Source of the DNA: Saccharomonospora xinjiangensis XJ-54
Lineage (GTDB): Bacteria; Actinomycetota; Actinomycetes; Mycobacteriales; Pseudonocardiaceae
Direction: 5' to 3'
Length of the DNA: 64,000 nt
NCBI RefSeq assembly: GCF_000258175.1
Contig: NZ_JH636049.1
Location: 210,982 to 274,981, forward strand
Position numbers and translations under genes: made by a program. Each line of letters starts with the position of its first letter. Within the stretch, counting starts at the first letter, position 1. Under the pieces are notes generated by a model. That model was not told the origin of the DNA and ran no database searches. It saw only the letters and a program-made list of their open reading frames with translations. This document shows, in pieces, positions 53,226 to 61,668 of this stretch.

Positions 53226-54286
53226 CGGCGCACCGCACCGTGTTCGGCTGCCTCCTCCTCACGCCTGCGAAGGCGCTCCCGCTGCGGCACGACCGTGTAC
53301 TTGGGATCGGCTGCCGAGACCCGGCCCGCCTCGAACACCCCCCACTTCGTGAGCGCCGAGCCCGCCAGCAATGCCACACCGGACAGTGCCCGCGCGACCC
53401 GGCTACGCCGACCCGCGACCGCGCCTGCCGAGCCCGCGACGGCCAGAGCCTCCCCCGCGCGCACCAACGCGCCGGACCTCCCCTGCCGGTACGGCTCGGC
53501 GACCATGCCGAGCCTGCGTTCCAGCAGCCGTGAGGCTCCGATCTCCAACGCGGTGCCGAACAACGCGAGATTCCGGGCGGGCGCCGCGTCGGCCCCACGC
53601 CGAAGAGCGAGCAGGCCGAGTCCTCCTGCCGCGACGGCTCCCGAGCCGACGAACACGTACGGCAGCTCGCGGTGGGCGTCGTGCCACGCGGGCACGGCCG
53701 TGTCCGCCACGAGCGCCGCCGTGTACGACGCCACGCCGGGGCCGGTCAGCGCCGCGCAGGCCGTGGCCGCCGTGCCAACGCGCGGAAGCAGGCCGGTGAC
53801 GGCCGACGCGGCCGAGAGTCCTGCCATGGGCCCGTACACCGTCAGCAGCCACGACCCCATACTCATCGGTGAGGTGGGCTTGACGACCCGCAGCATGTTG
53901 ACGAATCGCTCAGGCCTGCCGAGATCGTGGACGAGCGCCACCACCGATGCGCCGACGGACCCGAGCGCGCCGAGTTTCGCGATCAACCCGGGCCGCTCAC
54001 GGCCGAGCACGTGGTAGCCGGCCGCGAGTAGCGACGACCCGCCCGCGAGGCCGCCGAGAAACAGATAGGCGGGCACGTCCGGCGTCTTCCACACCGGCCC
54101 GTTGAGCACCGGTTTTCCGTAGTAGGAGGTGAACTCGGCCTCGGGGACCATAGCTTGCTCGCCCCGGCCCCTCCTGCCCTTCCCGGCCTTCCGGCGCCGC
54201 CGCCCGCCGTCGATGGCGCCGACGGCGCCGGTGACCGCTTCCCTTCCGGGGCGTGCGGCAGGCGAGTCCTGCCCGTTCCCGCTCAT
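53222..54286 (-). CDS. NrfD/PsrC-type membrane subunit
   Basis: A 354-aa quinone-linked membrane protein of the NrfD/PsrC family. After a charged N-terminus (GRREKA-like basic run) come the motif VWKTPDVPAYLFLGGLAGGS and about eight membrane segments. MSMGSWLLTVYGPMAGLSAA and DTAVPAWHDAHRELPYVFVG are the usual quinone-site region. It replaces the cytochrome b subunit of other formate dehydrogenases and should pass electrons from the iron-sulfur subunit to menaquinone. The ATG follows the fdh iron-sulfur stop with a 1-bp gap. Confidence 0.9.
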   Translation of the reverse strand: MSGNGQDSPAARPGREAVTGAVGAIDGGRRRRKAGKGRRGRGEQAMVPEAEFTSYYGKPVLNGPVWKTPDVPAYLFLGGLAGGSSLLAAGYHVLGRERPGLIAKLGALGSVGASVVALVHDLGRPERFVNMLRVVKPTSPMSMGSWLLTVYGPMAGLSAASAVTGLLPRVGTAATACAALTGPGVASYTAALVADTAVPAWHDAHRELPYVFVGSGAVAAGGLGLLALRRGADAAPARNLALFGTALEIGASRLLERRLGMVAEPYRQGRSGALVRAGEALAVAGSAGAVAGRRSRVARALSGVALLAGSALTKWGVFEAGRVSAADPKYTVVPQRERLRRREEEAAEHGAVRR

Positions 54287-54287
54287 C

Positions 54288-55220
54288 TCATCGCCCCTTT
54301 CGCGCACCGAGGAAGGCCGCGACGGCACCGGCCGCCAGTGTCGCCGCCGCCGACAGGACGTGCCGCCACATCCGGGGCAGGTCGCGCGTGGTGACGACCG
54401 GGTCCGGCGGAAGGCCGTACACCTCGGGTTCGTCGAGCAACAGGAAGAACGCGCCGTCGCCGCCGACGCCGTCCTCCGGGTCGGCACCGTAGAGGCGCGC
54501 GTCCGTCACCCCAGCCGAGTGCAGTTGCTCCACACGCCGCGCCGCGCGCTCCCTCAGCTCGTCCAGCCGTCCGAACTGGATCGAGTCGGTGGGGCACGCC
54601 TTCGCGCACGCGGGTTCGAGCCCGCTGCCCAGCCGGTCGTAGCACAGGGTGCACTTCCACGCCCTTCCGTCGCCCTTGCGCTGGTCGATCACGCCGAACG
54701 GGCACGCGGGAATGCAGTAGCCGCAGCCGTTGCAGACGTCCTCCTGCACCACCACCGTGCCGAACTCGGTGCGGAACAGGGCGCCGGTGGGACACACGTC
54801 GAGGCACGCGGCGTGGGTGCAGTGCTTGCACACGTCCGAGGCCATCAGCCAGCGGAACTCGCCCTCCTCGCCGGGAGTGGTCGGTGTCATGCCAGCCTCG
54901 GGTGGAGGGGTGCCCGAACCCTGTTCGGCGAGCGCGAGCACATCGGTGCCCGCGTGCAGGGAGGGCTGCTGCGCTCCCAGCGGCTTGCGCTGCTCGATGA
55001 ATGCGACGTGCCGCCAGGTGTCGGCGCCGAGGCCGACGGTGTTGTCGTACGACATGCCTGTCAGCTCCATGCCGTCGTCGGGGACGGCGTTCCACTCCTT
55101 GCACGCCACCTCACACGCCTTGCAGCCGATGCACACGGTGGTGTCGGTGAAGAACCCCATGCGCGGTGGGTGATCGACGTAGCCGGTGCGGCTCGCCGGG
55201 TCCGGCGTCGCGCTGCTCAT
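54288..55220 (-). CDS. Formate dehydrogenase iron-sulfur subunit
   Basis: A 310-aa ferredoxin-like subunit with four 4Fe-4S clusters. Cys groups are VCIGCKACEVACKEWN, VCKHCTHAACLDVCPTGA, VCNGCGYCIPACPFGV and KCTLCYDRLGSGLEPACAKA with CPTDSI. A C-terminal hydrophobic helix (LSAAATLAAGAVAAFLG) anchors it in the membrane. It resembles FdnH/FdoH. No signal peptide is present. It starts 1 bp after the catalytic subunit stop and 1 bp before the nrfD start. Electrons pass from the catalytic site through these clusters to quinone. Confidence 0.93.
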   Translation of the reverse strand: MSSATPDPASRTGYVDHPPRMGFFTDTTVCIGCKACEVACKEWNAVPDDGMELTGMSYDNTVGLGADTWRHVAFIEQRKPLGAQQPSLHAGTDVLALAEQGSGTPPPEAGMTPTTPGEEGEFRWLMASDVCKHCTHAACLDVCPTGALFRTEFGTVVVQEDVCNGCGYCIPACPFGVIDQRKGDGRAWKCTLCYDRLGSGLEPACAKACPTDSIQFGRLDELRERAARRVEQLHSAGVTDARLYGADPEDGVGGDGAFFLLLDEPEVYGLPPDPVVTTRDLPRMWRHVLSAAATLAAGAVAAFLGARKGR

Positions 55221-55221
55221 G

Positions 55222-58200
55222 TCACACCTCGGTGCCCGTCTCGTCGGTGATGCCTGCCCGCCGCCGGTACTGCAGGACCAGCTCCTCGCGGGCCGGTCCC
55301 CGTGGCCGCCGTCCCGGCCGGATGTCGCACGCCAGCGCCTTCACCTCCTGGATGTGGACGTTCGGATCGAGCGCCATCCCCGCCAGCTCGTTGGCCGCGT
55401 CTCCGGTGGAGATCCCGTTGGGTCCCCAGTGGTAGGGCAGCCCGATCTGGTGCAGCGTGCGGCCCTGCACGCGCAACGGGGTGACGCGGTCGGTGACCAG
55501 CACTCGCGCCTCGATGGCGGCGCGAGCCGACACGATCGTGGCCCAGCCGAGGTGTTCCAGGCCGCGCTCTGCGGCGAGCTGCGGTGACACCTCGCAGAAC
55601 ATCTCAGGCTGCAACTCCGACAGGTACGGCTGCCACCGGGACATGCCGCCCGCCGTGTGGTGCTCGGTGAGCCGGTAGGTCGTGGTGACGTACGGGAACA
55701 CCTCCGAACCCGGTTGCGCGCCACTGGGCTGGTAGCGGGCGTACGGGTGGCGCAGCACGTTTCTGACCGGGTTGCGCTGCTGGGCGTACAGCGCGTTCTC
55801 GAACGGCGACTCCTGCGGTTCGTAGTGCGTCGGCAACGGCCCGTCGGTGAGCCCGGCAGGCGCGTACAACCACCCCTTGCCGTCGGCCTGCATCACGAAG
55901 GCGTCGGTGCCCGACAACGCCTCCGGTCCCGTCGCGCCGGGTTCGGGAACGAAGTCCGGTGGCCTCGTCGCCTTGAAGTCGGGCACGTCGTGGCCGACCC
56001 AGCGACGCTGGTCCTCGTCCCACCACACATACGCCTTGCGTTCGCTCCACGGCCTCCCCTCGGGGTCGGCCGAGGCGCGGTTGTAGAGGATGCGCCGGTT
56101 GAGCGGCCACGCCCACGCCCACTCGCTCGCCACCCAGTCCTGTTCGGACGACGGCTTGCGGCGCGCGGCCTGGTTGATTCCTTCGGCGTAGACGCCGCAG
56201 TAGATCCAGCATCCGCATGCCGTCGAACCGTCGGGCCGGAGCTGCTCATAGGTGGACAGCGGCGTCGCGTCCGCGTCGTAGCCACTGATCTCGGCGAGCA
56301 CGGCTTCCGCCTCAGGCTCGTCGTGCGGCCCCTTGGTGGGATAGTCCCACGTCAGGTCGAGGATCGGCCGATCGCGCTCGCGGCTGGAGCCCGCAAGCTT
56401 CTCCCGGATGATGCGGCCGAGGTGAAAGGCGAACCACAGATCGCTGCGGGCATCGCCCTCCGGCTCCACCGCCTGGAAATGCCACTGCAACAGCCGCTGG
56501 GTGTTGGTGAAGCTGCCGTCCTTCTCGGTGTGGGTCGCGGCGGGAAGGAAAAACACCTCCGTGCCGATGTCGGTGGTCTTCAGCTCGCCGCTCTCGATCT
56601 CCGGGCCGTCCTTCCACCACGTCGCGCTCTCGATCAGCGAGAAGTCCCGCACGACGAGCCAGTCGAGGTTGGCCATGCCCATGCGCTGCGCCTTCGCGTC
56701 CGCCGACCCGACAGCGGGGTTCTCCCCCAGCAGGAGATAACCCTTGCACCTGCCGTTCAACTGCTCGATCACGGTCTCGTACGTGCCGTGGCTTCCGGTC
56801 AGCCGGGGCAGGTAGTCGAAACAGAAGTCGTTGCCGGGTGTCGCGGCCGCGCCCCACCACGCCTTGAGCAGGCTGACGATGTAGGAGCGCATGTTTCCCC
56901 AGTACCCCTTGTGCGCGGCCTCCGCCGACACGAAGGTGCCGAGGTCGATGTTGCTGTGCGCGTGCGGCATGGGGATGTAGCCGGGCAGCAGATTGAACAG
57001 GGTCGGGATGTCGGTGGAACCCTGGATGGAGGCGTGCCCGCGCAGCGCCAGGATGCCGCCGCCCGGCCTCCCGATGTTGCCGAGCAGCAGTTGCAGGATG
57101 GCCGCCGTGCGGATGTACTGCACACCCACCGTGTGCTGGGTCCAGCCCACCGCGTAGGCGAACGCGCTCGTACGGTCGCGGCCGGAGTTGTCGGCGAGCA
57201 GCTCGCAGACCTTCGTGAACGTCTCCCTCGGCACACCGCAAACCTGCTCGACCACCTCGGGCGTGTACCGGGCGAAATGCCGTTTGAGCAGCTGGAACAC
57301 GCAGCGAGGATGAGTGAGCGTCAGGTCGGTGTCCGGCTCGGCACCGATCTCGGCGCCTCCCGAACCGTGAGCCTCTCCCCTCGCCGCCTCCCCGACATCC
57401 GAGTCATCGCGGGTACGTTCCCGCCAGTGCTGGTCCCGCTGACCCGACGCCGCCTGCACCCTGCTGCCCTGGTACTGCCAGGTGGACACGTCGTACTGGC
57501 GGTGCTCGGGGTCGAACCCGGAAAACAGCCCGTCGAGATCCTCGGTGTCGGCGAAATCCTCACCGACGATCGCCGCGGCGTTGGTGTAGGCGAGGATGTA
57601 CTCGCGGAAATACCGCTCGTTCTCCAGCACGTAGTTGACGATTCCGCCGAGAAACGCGATGTCACTGCCCGCGCGCAAGGGCACGTGCAGGTCGGCCATC
57701 GCGCTCGTGCGCGTGAACCGGGGATCGACGTGGATCAGCGTCGCGCCCCGTGCCTTCGCCTCCATCACCCACTGGAAACCCACAGGATGGCACTCGGCCA
57801 TGTTGGAGCCCTGGATCACGATGCAGTCGGCGTTGGCCAGATCCTGCTGGAACGTCGTCGCGCCCCCGCGACCGAAGGAGGTTCCCAAACTGGGAACCGT
57901 GGAGGAGTGTCAAATGCGGGCCTGGTTCTCCACCTGGATAGCGCCGAGTGCCGTGTAGAGCTTCTTGAGGAGGTAGTTCTCCTCGTTGTCCAGTGTTGCG
58001 CCGCCGAGACTGGCGAAACCGAGCGTCCGGTTCGTGACCAATCCGTCTACTTCGGACTGCCAGCCCTCGTCCCTCGCTTCGAGGACGCGGTCGGCGATCA
58101 TGTCCATCGCCGTGTCGAGGTCCAGCGTCTCCCACTCCGTGCCGTACGGCCTTCGGTAGAGCACCTGGTACTGCCGGGCGGATCCCGTCGTGAGCTGGAG

Positions 58201-58485
58201 ACTCGCCGACCCCTTCGGACACAACCTGCCCCTGCTGATCGGCGAGTCGGGATCGCCCTCGATGTGCGTGACCTTGCCGTCCTTGACGAAAACGTTCTGA
58301 CCGCACCCGACAGCGCAGTAGGGGCAGATCGACTTCACGACCTTGTCGGCGCTGCTCGTGCGGGCCTTCAAGGAGCCGGTGACCCGGCTCTTCGCCGCGG
58401 CGCCACGGCCCGTGCGGTCGCCGTCGGTGAACTGCCGGTACACCGGCCAGCCCTCGATCCACTGCTTCCACTGCCCTCGCGCCAT
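55222..58485 (-). CDS. Formate dehydrogenase catalytic subunit, selenoprotein
   Basis: A 1087-residue molybdenum/tungsten bis-MGD enzyme oxidising formate to CO2. An N-terminal 4Fe-4S site CPYCAVGC (Cys54, 57, 61) and CPKG is followed by VENQARI, an in-frame TGA at codon 192 (57912-57910) and HSSTVPSLGTSFGRGGATTF. Formate dehydrogenases have selenocysteine at this point, before H-x-P-T-V-x-x-L-x-x-T-x-G-R-G. Both sides stay in one frame and align, so TGA is read as selenocysteine. The middle has CIVIQGSNMAECHPVGFQWV and the end the MopB C-terminal domain (LEHLGWATIVSARAAIEARV). The ATG at 58485 has GAGAGGGA upstream. No Tat signal is seen, so the enzyme is probably cytoplasmic-facing. It needs SelA/B/D and tRNA-Sec made elsewhere. 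Confidence 0.93.
57880..57912 (-). promoter_or_regulatory. Bacterial SECIS hairpin after the selenocysteine codon
   Basis: Eleven bases after the TGA (57912-57910), GGTTCCC (57898-57892), loop AGTTT (57891-57887) and GGGAACC (57886-57880) form a perfect 7-bp stem inside the coding sequence. The loop contains GT. In E. coli fdhF the SECIS stem also begins 11 bases after UGA, from memory. It should bind SelB and direct selenocysteine insertion. Confidence 0.88.
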
Positions 58486-58557
58486 CGCCGTCCCTCTCGC
58501 CTCGTCAGCCGGACTCCTCGCGTGGTGCTCGTGCGCACTCTCGATCAAACCACGCGG

Positions 58558-58842
58558 TCAACGTCCCCGCATCCGGTCGTCCGCCGCGACGCGGTCGTGA
58601 AGCCACCGCCGCACCACCTCGCGCGCCGCGGGGCTCTCGACCGGAGGGTTCGACAGGTTCTGGCTCGCCGGGAGGAGTCCTCGGGCTCGGCGTTCCTCGG
58701 GGCTGGGCGCGTCCGACCCGTCGGCGGGGAATCCGGTGGCGATCAGGTAGGCCAGTCCCGGGGCGATCCCGAGCCGCTCGGCGGCCCCGCGATAGTCGAG
58801 CCCCTCGGCGAGCAACGCCCGCACTTGCTGCGTCGTCGGCAC
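58558..58842 (-). CDS. Small helical protein upstream of formate dehydrogenase
   Basis: A 94-aa protein. The N-terminal half (TTQQVRALLAEGLDYRGAAE, RLGIAPGLAYLIATGFPADG) looks like a helix-turn-helix with a recognition helix of AERLGIAPGLAY. The C-terminal half (SPAAREVVRRWLHDRVAADD) is charged. The GTG at 58842 has GGGAGG five bases upstream. It lies 72 bp before the catalytic subunit gene on the same strand. A regulator or a maturation factor of the enzyme is plausible; I do not know a named family. Confidence 0.65.
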   Translation of the reverse strand: MPTTQQVRALLAEGLDYRGAAERLGIAPGLAYLIATGFPADGSDAPSPEERRARGLLPASQNLSNPPVESPAAREVVRRWLHDRVAADDRMRGR

Positions 58843-58963
58843 GCCTGCCTCCCATCCACCCGATCGACGGAGTGTGACCGCGCGGGGCCACACCGTGTGT
58901 ACTTCCGCCGCCACGGGTACCCGGTTCGATGTCCGGTCACACAGGTGAGGAGGGCGATGTGAG

Positions 58964-59275
58964 GTGACGGCTCCGCGTTCGGCGTCCGGCGAGCCGACCA
59001 TCCGAATCCACGGCGACGCGCCGGCGATCGTCTGCGGCGAGTGCGGATTCCGTACGGCCAGGATCGCGTCGGTCATCGACGTGCACGGCGACGACGCCGG
59101 AACCGTCGTCGTCTGCCTTCCGTGTCAGGAACGGGAACGCGTCCGAGCCGCCTCCGCGGCCCGGCGCGCGGCAGCCCGCGCCACCGCCCCTTCCGCAGGC
59201 GGGGGCAGGCCGCCCTCGCACCCGCGCAGGCCAACCGCACACGGGAACCAGACCCAGATCCCGCACCCTCGGTGA
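58964..59275 (+). CDS. Small zinc-ribbon-like protein, divergent
   Basis: A 103-aa protein. A beta/zinc-ribbon core (VCGECGFRTARIASVIDVHG, VVVCLPCQERERVRAA) contains the CxxC pairs CGEC and CLPC. A Ser/Ala/Pro-rich basic tail follows. It starts with GTG; AGGAGGG lies 10 bases upstream. It points away from the formate dehydrogenase unit. The function is unknown. Confidence 0.55.
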   Translation: MTAPRSASGEPTIRIHGDAPAIVCGECGFRTARIASVIDVHGDDAGTVVVCLPCQERERVRAASAARRAAARATAPSAGGGRPPSHPRRPTAHGNQTQIPHPR

Positions 59276-59331
59276 CCGCCCGGAGTCCTTCGGCCCTTTT
59301 CCCGCGAGCGATGCGTTGCCATCGTGACGGT

Positions 59332-59844
59332 ATGCGATCACTAGTGGTGTACGAATCCATGTTCGGCAACACTCGCGCGGTCGCCGAGGCGGTCGCGGAG
59401 GGGTTGGGCGACGACGTGCGGATCGTGGAGGTCGGCGACGCGCCCACCGAGGTAGGCGCGGACGTCGATCTCCTGGTGATCGGCGCGCCGACACACGCTT
59501 TCGGCCTCAGCCGTCCGTCCACTCGCGACGACGCAGCGCAGCGTGCTCACAAGGCGGGCACGCGGTTTCTGTCTCGCAGCGACGGCGTCCGGGAGTGGCT
59601 GGAGCGCGTCAGAGTGACGGCGCCGGTCGGGCTTGCCGTCTTCGACACCAAGGTGGACAAGCCACGCCTACCCGGCTCGGCAGCCAAGAAGGTGGCCAAG
59701 CAACTTCGCGGCGCACCGGTGGAGCCGGTCGCCGCTCCCCGCCACTTCCTCGTCGCCGACGCGCTGGGGCCGTTGATCGACGGCGAGCTCGACCGGGCTC
59801 GTGAATGGGGTTCACGGCTCCCCGGTCGGGTCCGCGCGTCCTAG
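59332..59844 (+). CDS. Flavodoxin-domain protein
   Basis: A 170-aa flavodoxin. The FMN phosphate loop is VVYESMFGNTRAVAEAVAEG; the second FMN loop is VIGAPTHAFGLSRPSTRDDA, and GLAVFDTKVDKPRLPGSAAK is a third loop. It probably carries electrons or senses redox state. The ATG has only weak purines upstream. It converges with the PASTA gene. Confidence 0.9.
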   Translation: MRSLVVYESMFGNTRAVAEAVAEGLGDDVRIVEVGDAPTEVGADVDLLVIGAPTHAFGLSRPSTRDDAAQRAHKAGTRFLSRSDGVREWLERVRVTAPVGLAVFDTKVDKPRLPGSAAKKVAKQLRGAPVEPVAAPRHFLVADALGPLIDGELDRAREWGSRLPGRVRAS

Positions 59845-59849
59845 CGTGC

Positions 59850-60119
59850 TCAGTCGGGTGAGGCGGATTCGAGAGGACCCGTGCTCGCCGCGCCCACGGG
59901 CGATTCCTTACCGGGGTGGACCCAGAGCACCACCTCGGCGCCCTCCACGGCCCCCGCCGCGCCAATGGGACGTTGCGCGGTGACGATGCCCGACATGGGC
60001 AGCTCACCGCCGTCCGGCGGAACCGGCTTCAGACCCGCGCGGCGAACGATGTCGCAAGCGTCGTCGGCCCCGAGACCGACGACGTCGGGCACTTCGGTGA
60101 CCGGACCAGGTCCACGCAT
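59850..60119 (-). CDS. Single PASTA-domain protein
   Basis: An 89-aa protein, essentially one PASTA domain: TEVPDVVGLGADDACDIVRR, AGLKPVPPDGGELPMSGIVT and AQRPIGAAGAVEGAEVVLWV. PASTA domains bind peptidoglycan or beta-lactams in PknB and PBPs. Here it is free, without kinase or signal peptide, so it may be a cytosolic adaptor or a truncated relative. The thioredoxin gene lies 60 bp upstream on the same strand. Confidence 0.85.
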   Translation of the reverse strand: MRGPGPVTEVPDVVGLGADDACDIVRRAGLKPVPPDGGELPMSGIVTAQRPIGAAGAVEGAEVVLWVHPGKESPVGAASTGPLESASPD

Positions 60120-60179
60120 GAGTACCAGTGTAGGGCTCGCGATCGCCGACGGCAGTCAACGATTCGCGAGCCCGCCGCT

Positions 60180-60539
60180 TCAGCTCGCGCGCTCGATCTC
60201 GGCGCGCACCTCGTCCATGTCCACCTGCTGCACCTTGCCGATCAGCTCCTCGAAAGCCGGAGCAGGCAGCGCACCGGGCTCGGCATAGAGCACCACGCCG
60301 TCGCGCACCGCGAGCAGCGTCGGGATCGACGAGATACCGAACGCCTGGGCGAGTTCCACCTGCGCCTCGGTGTCCACCTTGCCGAAGGTGATGTCGGGGT
60401 GTTCCTCGGAGGCGCGCTCGAACACCGGCGCGAACGTCCGGCACGGCCCACACCAGGAGGCCCAGAAGTCCACGAACACCGTTCCCGGCCCGCCGACGAT
60501 CTCGTTGAAGTTCTCGGTCGTCAGTTCGACAGTCGCCAC
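60180..60539 (-). CDS. Thioredoxin
   Basis: A 119-aa thioredoxin with the active site VFVDFWASWCGPCRTFAPVF (WCGPC), the cis-Pro loop GISSIPTLLAVRDG and C-terminal helix PAFEELIGKVQQVDMDEVRA. The GTG at 60539 has AGGGAGA five bases upstream. It reduces disulfides in cytosolic proteins. It may be cotranscribed with the PASTA gene downstream. Confidence 0.93.
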   Translation of the reverse strand: MATVELTTENFNEIVGGPGTVFVDFWASWCGPCRTFAPVFERASEEHPDITFGKVDTEAQVELAQAFGISSIPTLLAVRDGVVLYAEPGALPAPAFEELIGKVQQVDMDEVRAEIERAS

Positions 60540-60716
60540 TGAAATCTCCCTGTTGTCGTGGGCGTCCATCCCCGTCAACAGCCTGGAAGGGTCCACCATT
60601 CCCAGGGCGGGAAACGGCAGGTCGCGCACGCGGGGTTCACGGGTTCGCCAGGGGATGCCGTGGCGGCGTGGGATCGAGGGCAGGACGTCCAGCCGGCCCC
60701 GGCACACGTACGGCAA

Positions 60717-60773
60717 GTGCGGACACGCGTACAGGAGGTGCGGACACGCGTACAGGAGGTGCGGACACGGCGG
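60717..60773 (+). repeat. 21-bp tandem repeat
   Basis: Two perfect 21-bp units (60717-60737 and 60738-60758) begin GTGCGGACACGCGTACAG, then a third, truncated unit GTGCGGACACGG runs to about 60773. A degenerate unit (CACACGTACGGCAA) precedes. Period and core GTGCGGACACG match the repeat at 49960-50022. Between genes, 41 bp before the alkB-like start. Confidence 0.8.
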
Positions 60774-60813
60774 AAGGGTAGAACACCTGTTCGATTCGGG
60801 TTACGCTGGCGGC

Positions 60814-61461
60814 ATGGACCTCGCACTTCAGGGATCGCTGTTCGACGCGCTGGGTCCCGGCGGCCCTGACGGGGAGCCGTCGCTGCGGTCTCTCGACGGC
60901 GTGCGGCGGACAGAGCTGGCGCACGGTGCCTGGATCGACGTGCTCCCCGGCTGGTTGTCGGGTGCCGACGTGCTGTTCGAGAGGCTGGCCGAGCGGGTGC
61001 CCTGGCGTGCCGAAGAGCGGGTGATGTACGACCAGACCGTCGCCGTGCCGAGACTGCTGTGCTTCTACGGCGAGCGCGATCCGCTGCCGGAACCCGTGCT
61101 CGACGCGGCCCGCTCAGCGCTCACCGCACGCTACGAGCGCGAACTCGGCGAGCCCTTCCGCACGGCGGGTCTGTGTTACTACCGCGACGGCCGCGACAGC
61201 GTCGCCTGGCACGGCGACCGCATCGGAAGGGGCCGCCGTGAGGACACGATGGTGGCGATCCTGTCGGTCGGCGCGTCGCGGGCGCTGCTGCTGCGGCCCC
61301 GCTTCGGCGGCGGCGCCACCATCCGGCACCAGCTCGGGCACGGCGATCTTCTCGTCATGGGTGGCTCGTGCCAGCGCACCTGGGAGCACGCTGTCCCGAA
61401 GACCAGCAAGCCCGTCGGACCCCGGATCAGCATCCAGTTCCGGCCGCGCGGGGTGCTCTGA
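60814..61461 (+). CDS. alkB: AlkB-like 2-oxoglutarate/Fe(II) dioxygenase
   Basis: A 215-aa alkylated-nucleic-acid repair dioxygenase. The iron ligands are in SVAWHGDRIGRGRREDTMVA (H-x-D) and TWEHAVPKTSKPVGPRISIQ (His), with the 2-oxoglutarate Arg in RISIQFR. LCYYRDGRDSVAWHGD is the usual AlkB core. It removes methyl groups from DNA or RNA bases. The ATG at 60814 has only weak purines upstream. It stands alone, so repair is probably constitutive. Confidence 0.92.
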   Translation: MDLALQGSLFDALGPGGPDGEPSLRSLDGVRRTELAHGAWIDVLPGWLSGADVLFERLAERVPWRAEERVMYDQTVAVPRLLCFYGERDPLPEPVLDAARSALTARYERELGEPFRTAGLCYYRDGRDSVAWHGDRIGRGRREDTMVAILSVGASRALLLRPRFGGGATIRHQLGHGDLLVMGGSCQRTWEHAVPKTSKPVGPRISIQFRPRGVL

Positions 61462-61668
61462 GACCCCGTGGCGGACTCCGGGTAGCCGAACAAACTCGGT
61501 GACGCTCACCTGGCCCTCTTCCCGGACACCGAGGCGCGCACCGGCCCGTTCCTCGCCATGGCGACACCGCTGCCGAAGCACGCCTTCCACCACACCGCCT
61601 CCGGTTTCACCCGCCTCGGGCGGGGTCACCCTCTGCGCGGGCGTTTCGCTGCCCTCGGGAGGTGGCCG

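Noticed and set aside
57910..57912. TGA as a nonsense mutation that breaks the formate dehydrogenase gene.
   Set aside because: It falls at the exact selenocysteine site with a SECIS stem 11 bases later, and both sides stay in one frame.
55657..58962. A 1101-codon open frame on the plus strand opposite formate dehydrogenase.
   Set aside because: It is antisense to a well-recognised enzyme, has no domain and reflects high GC content.
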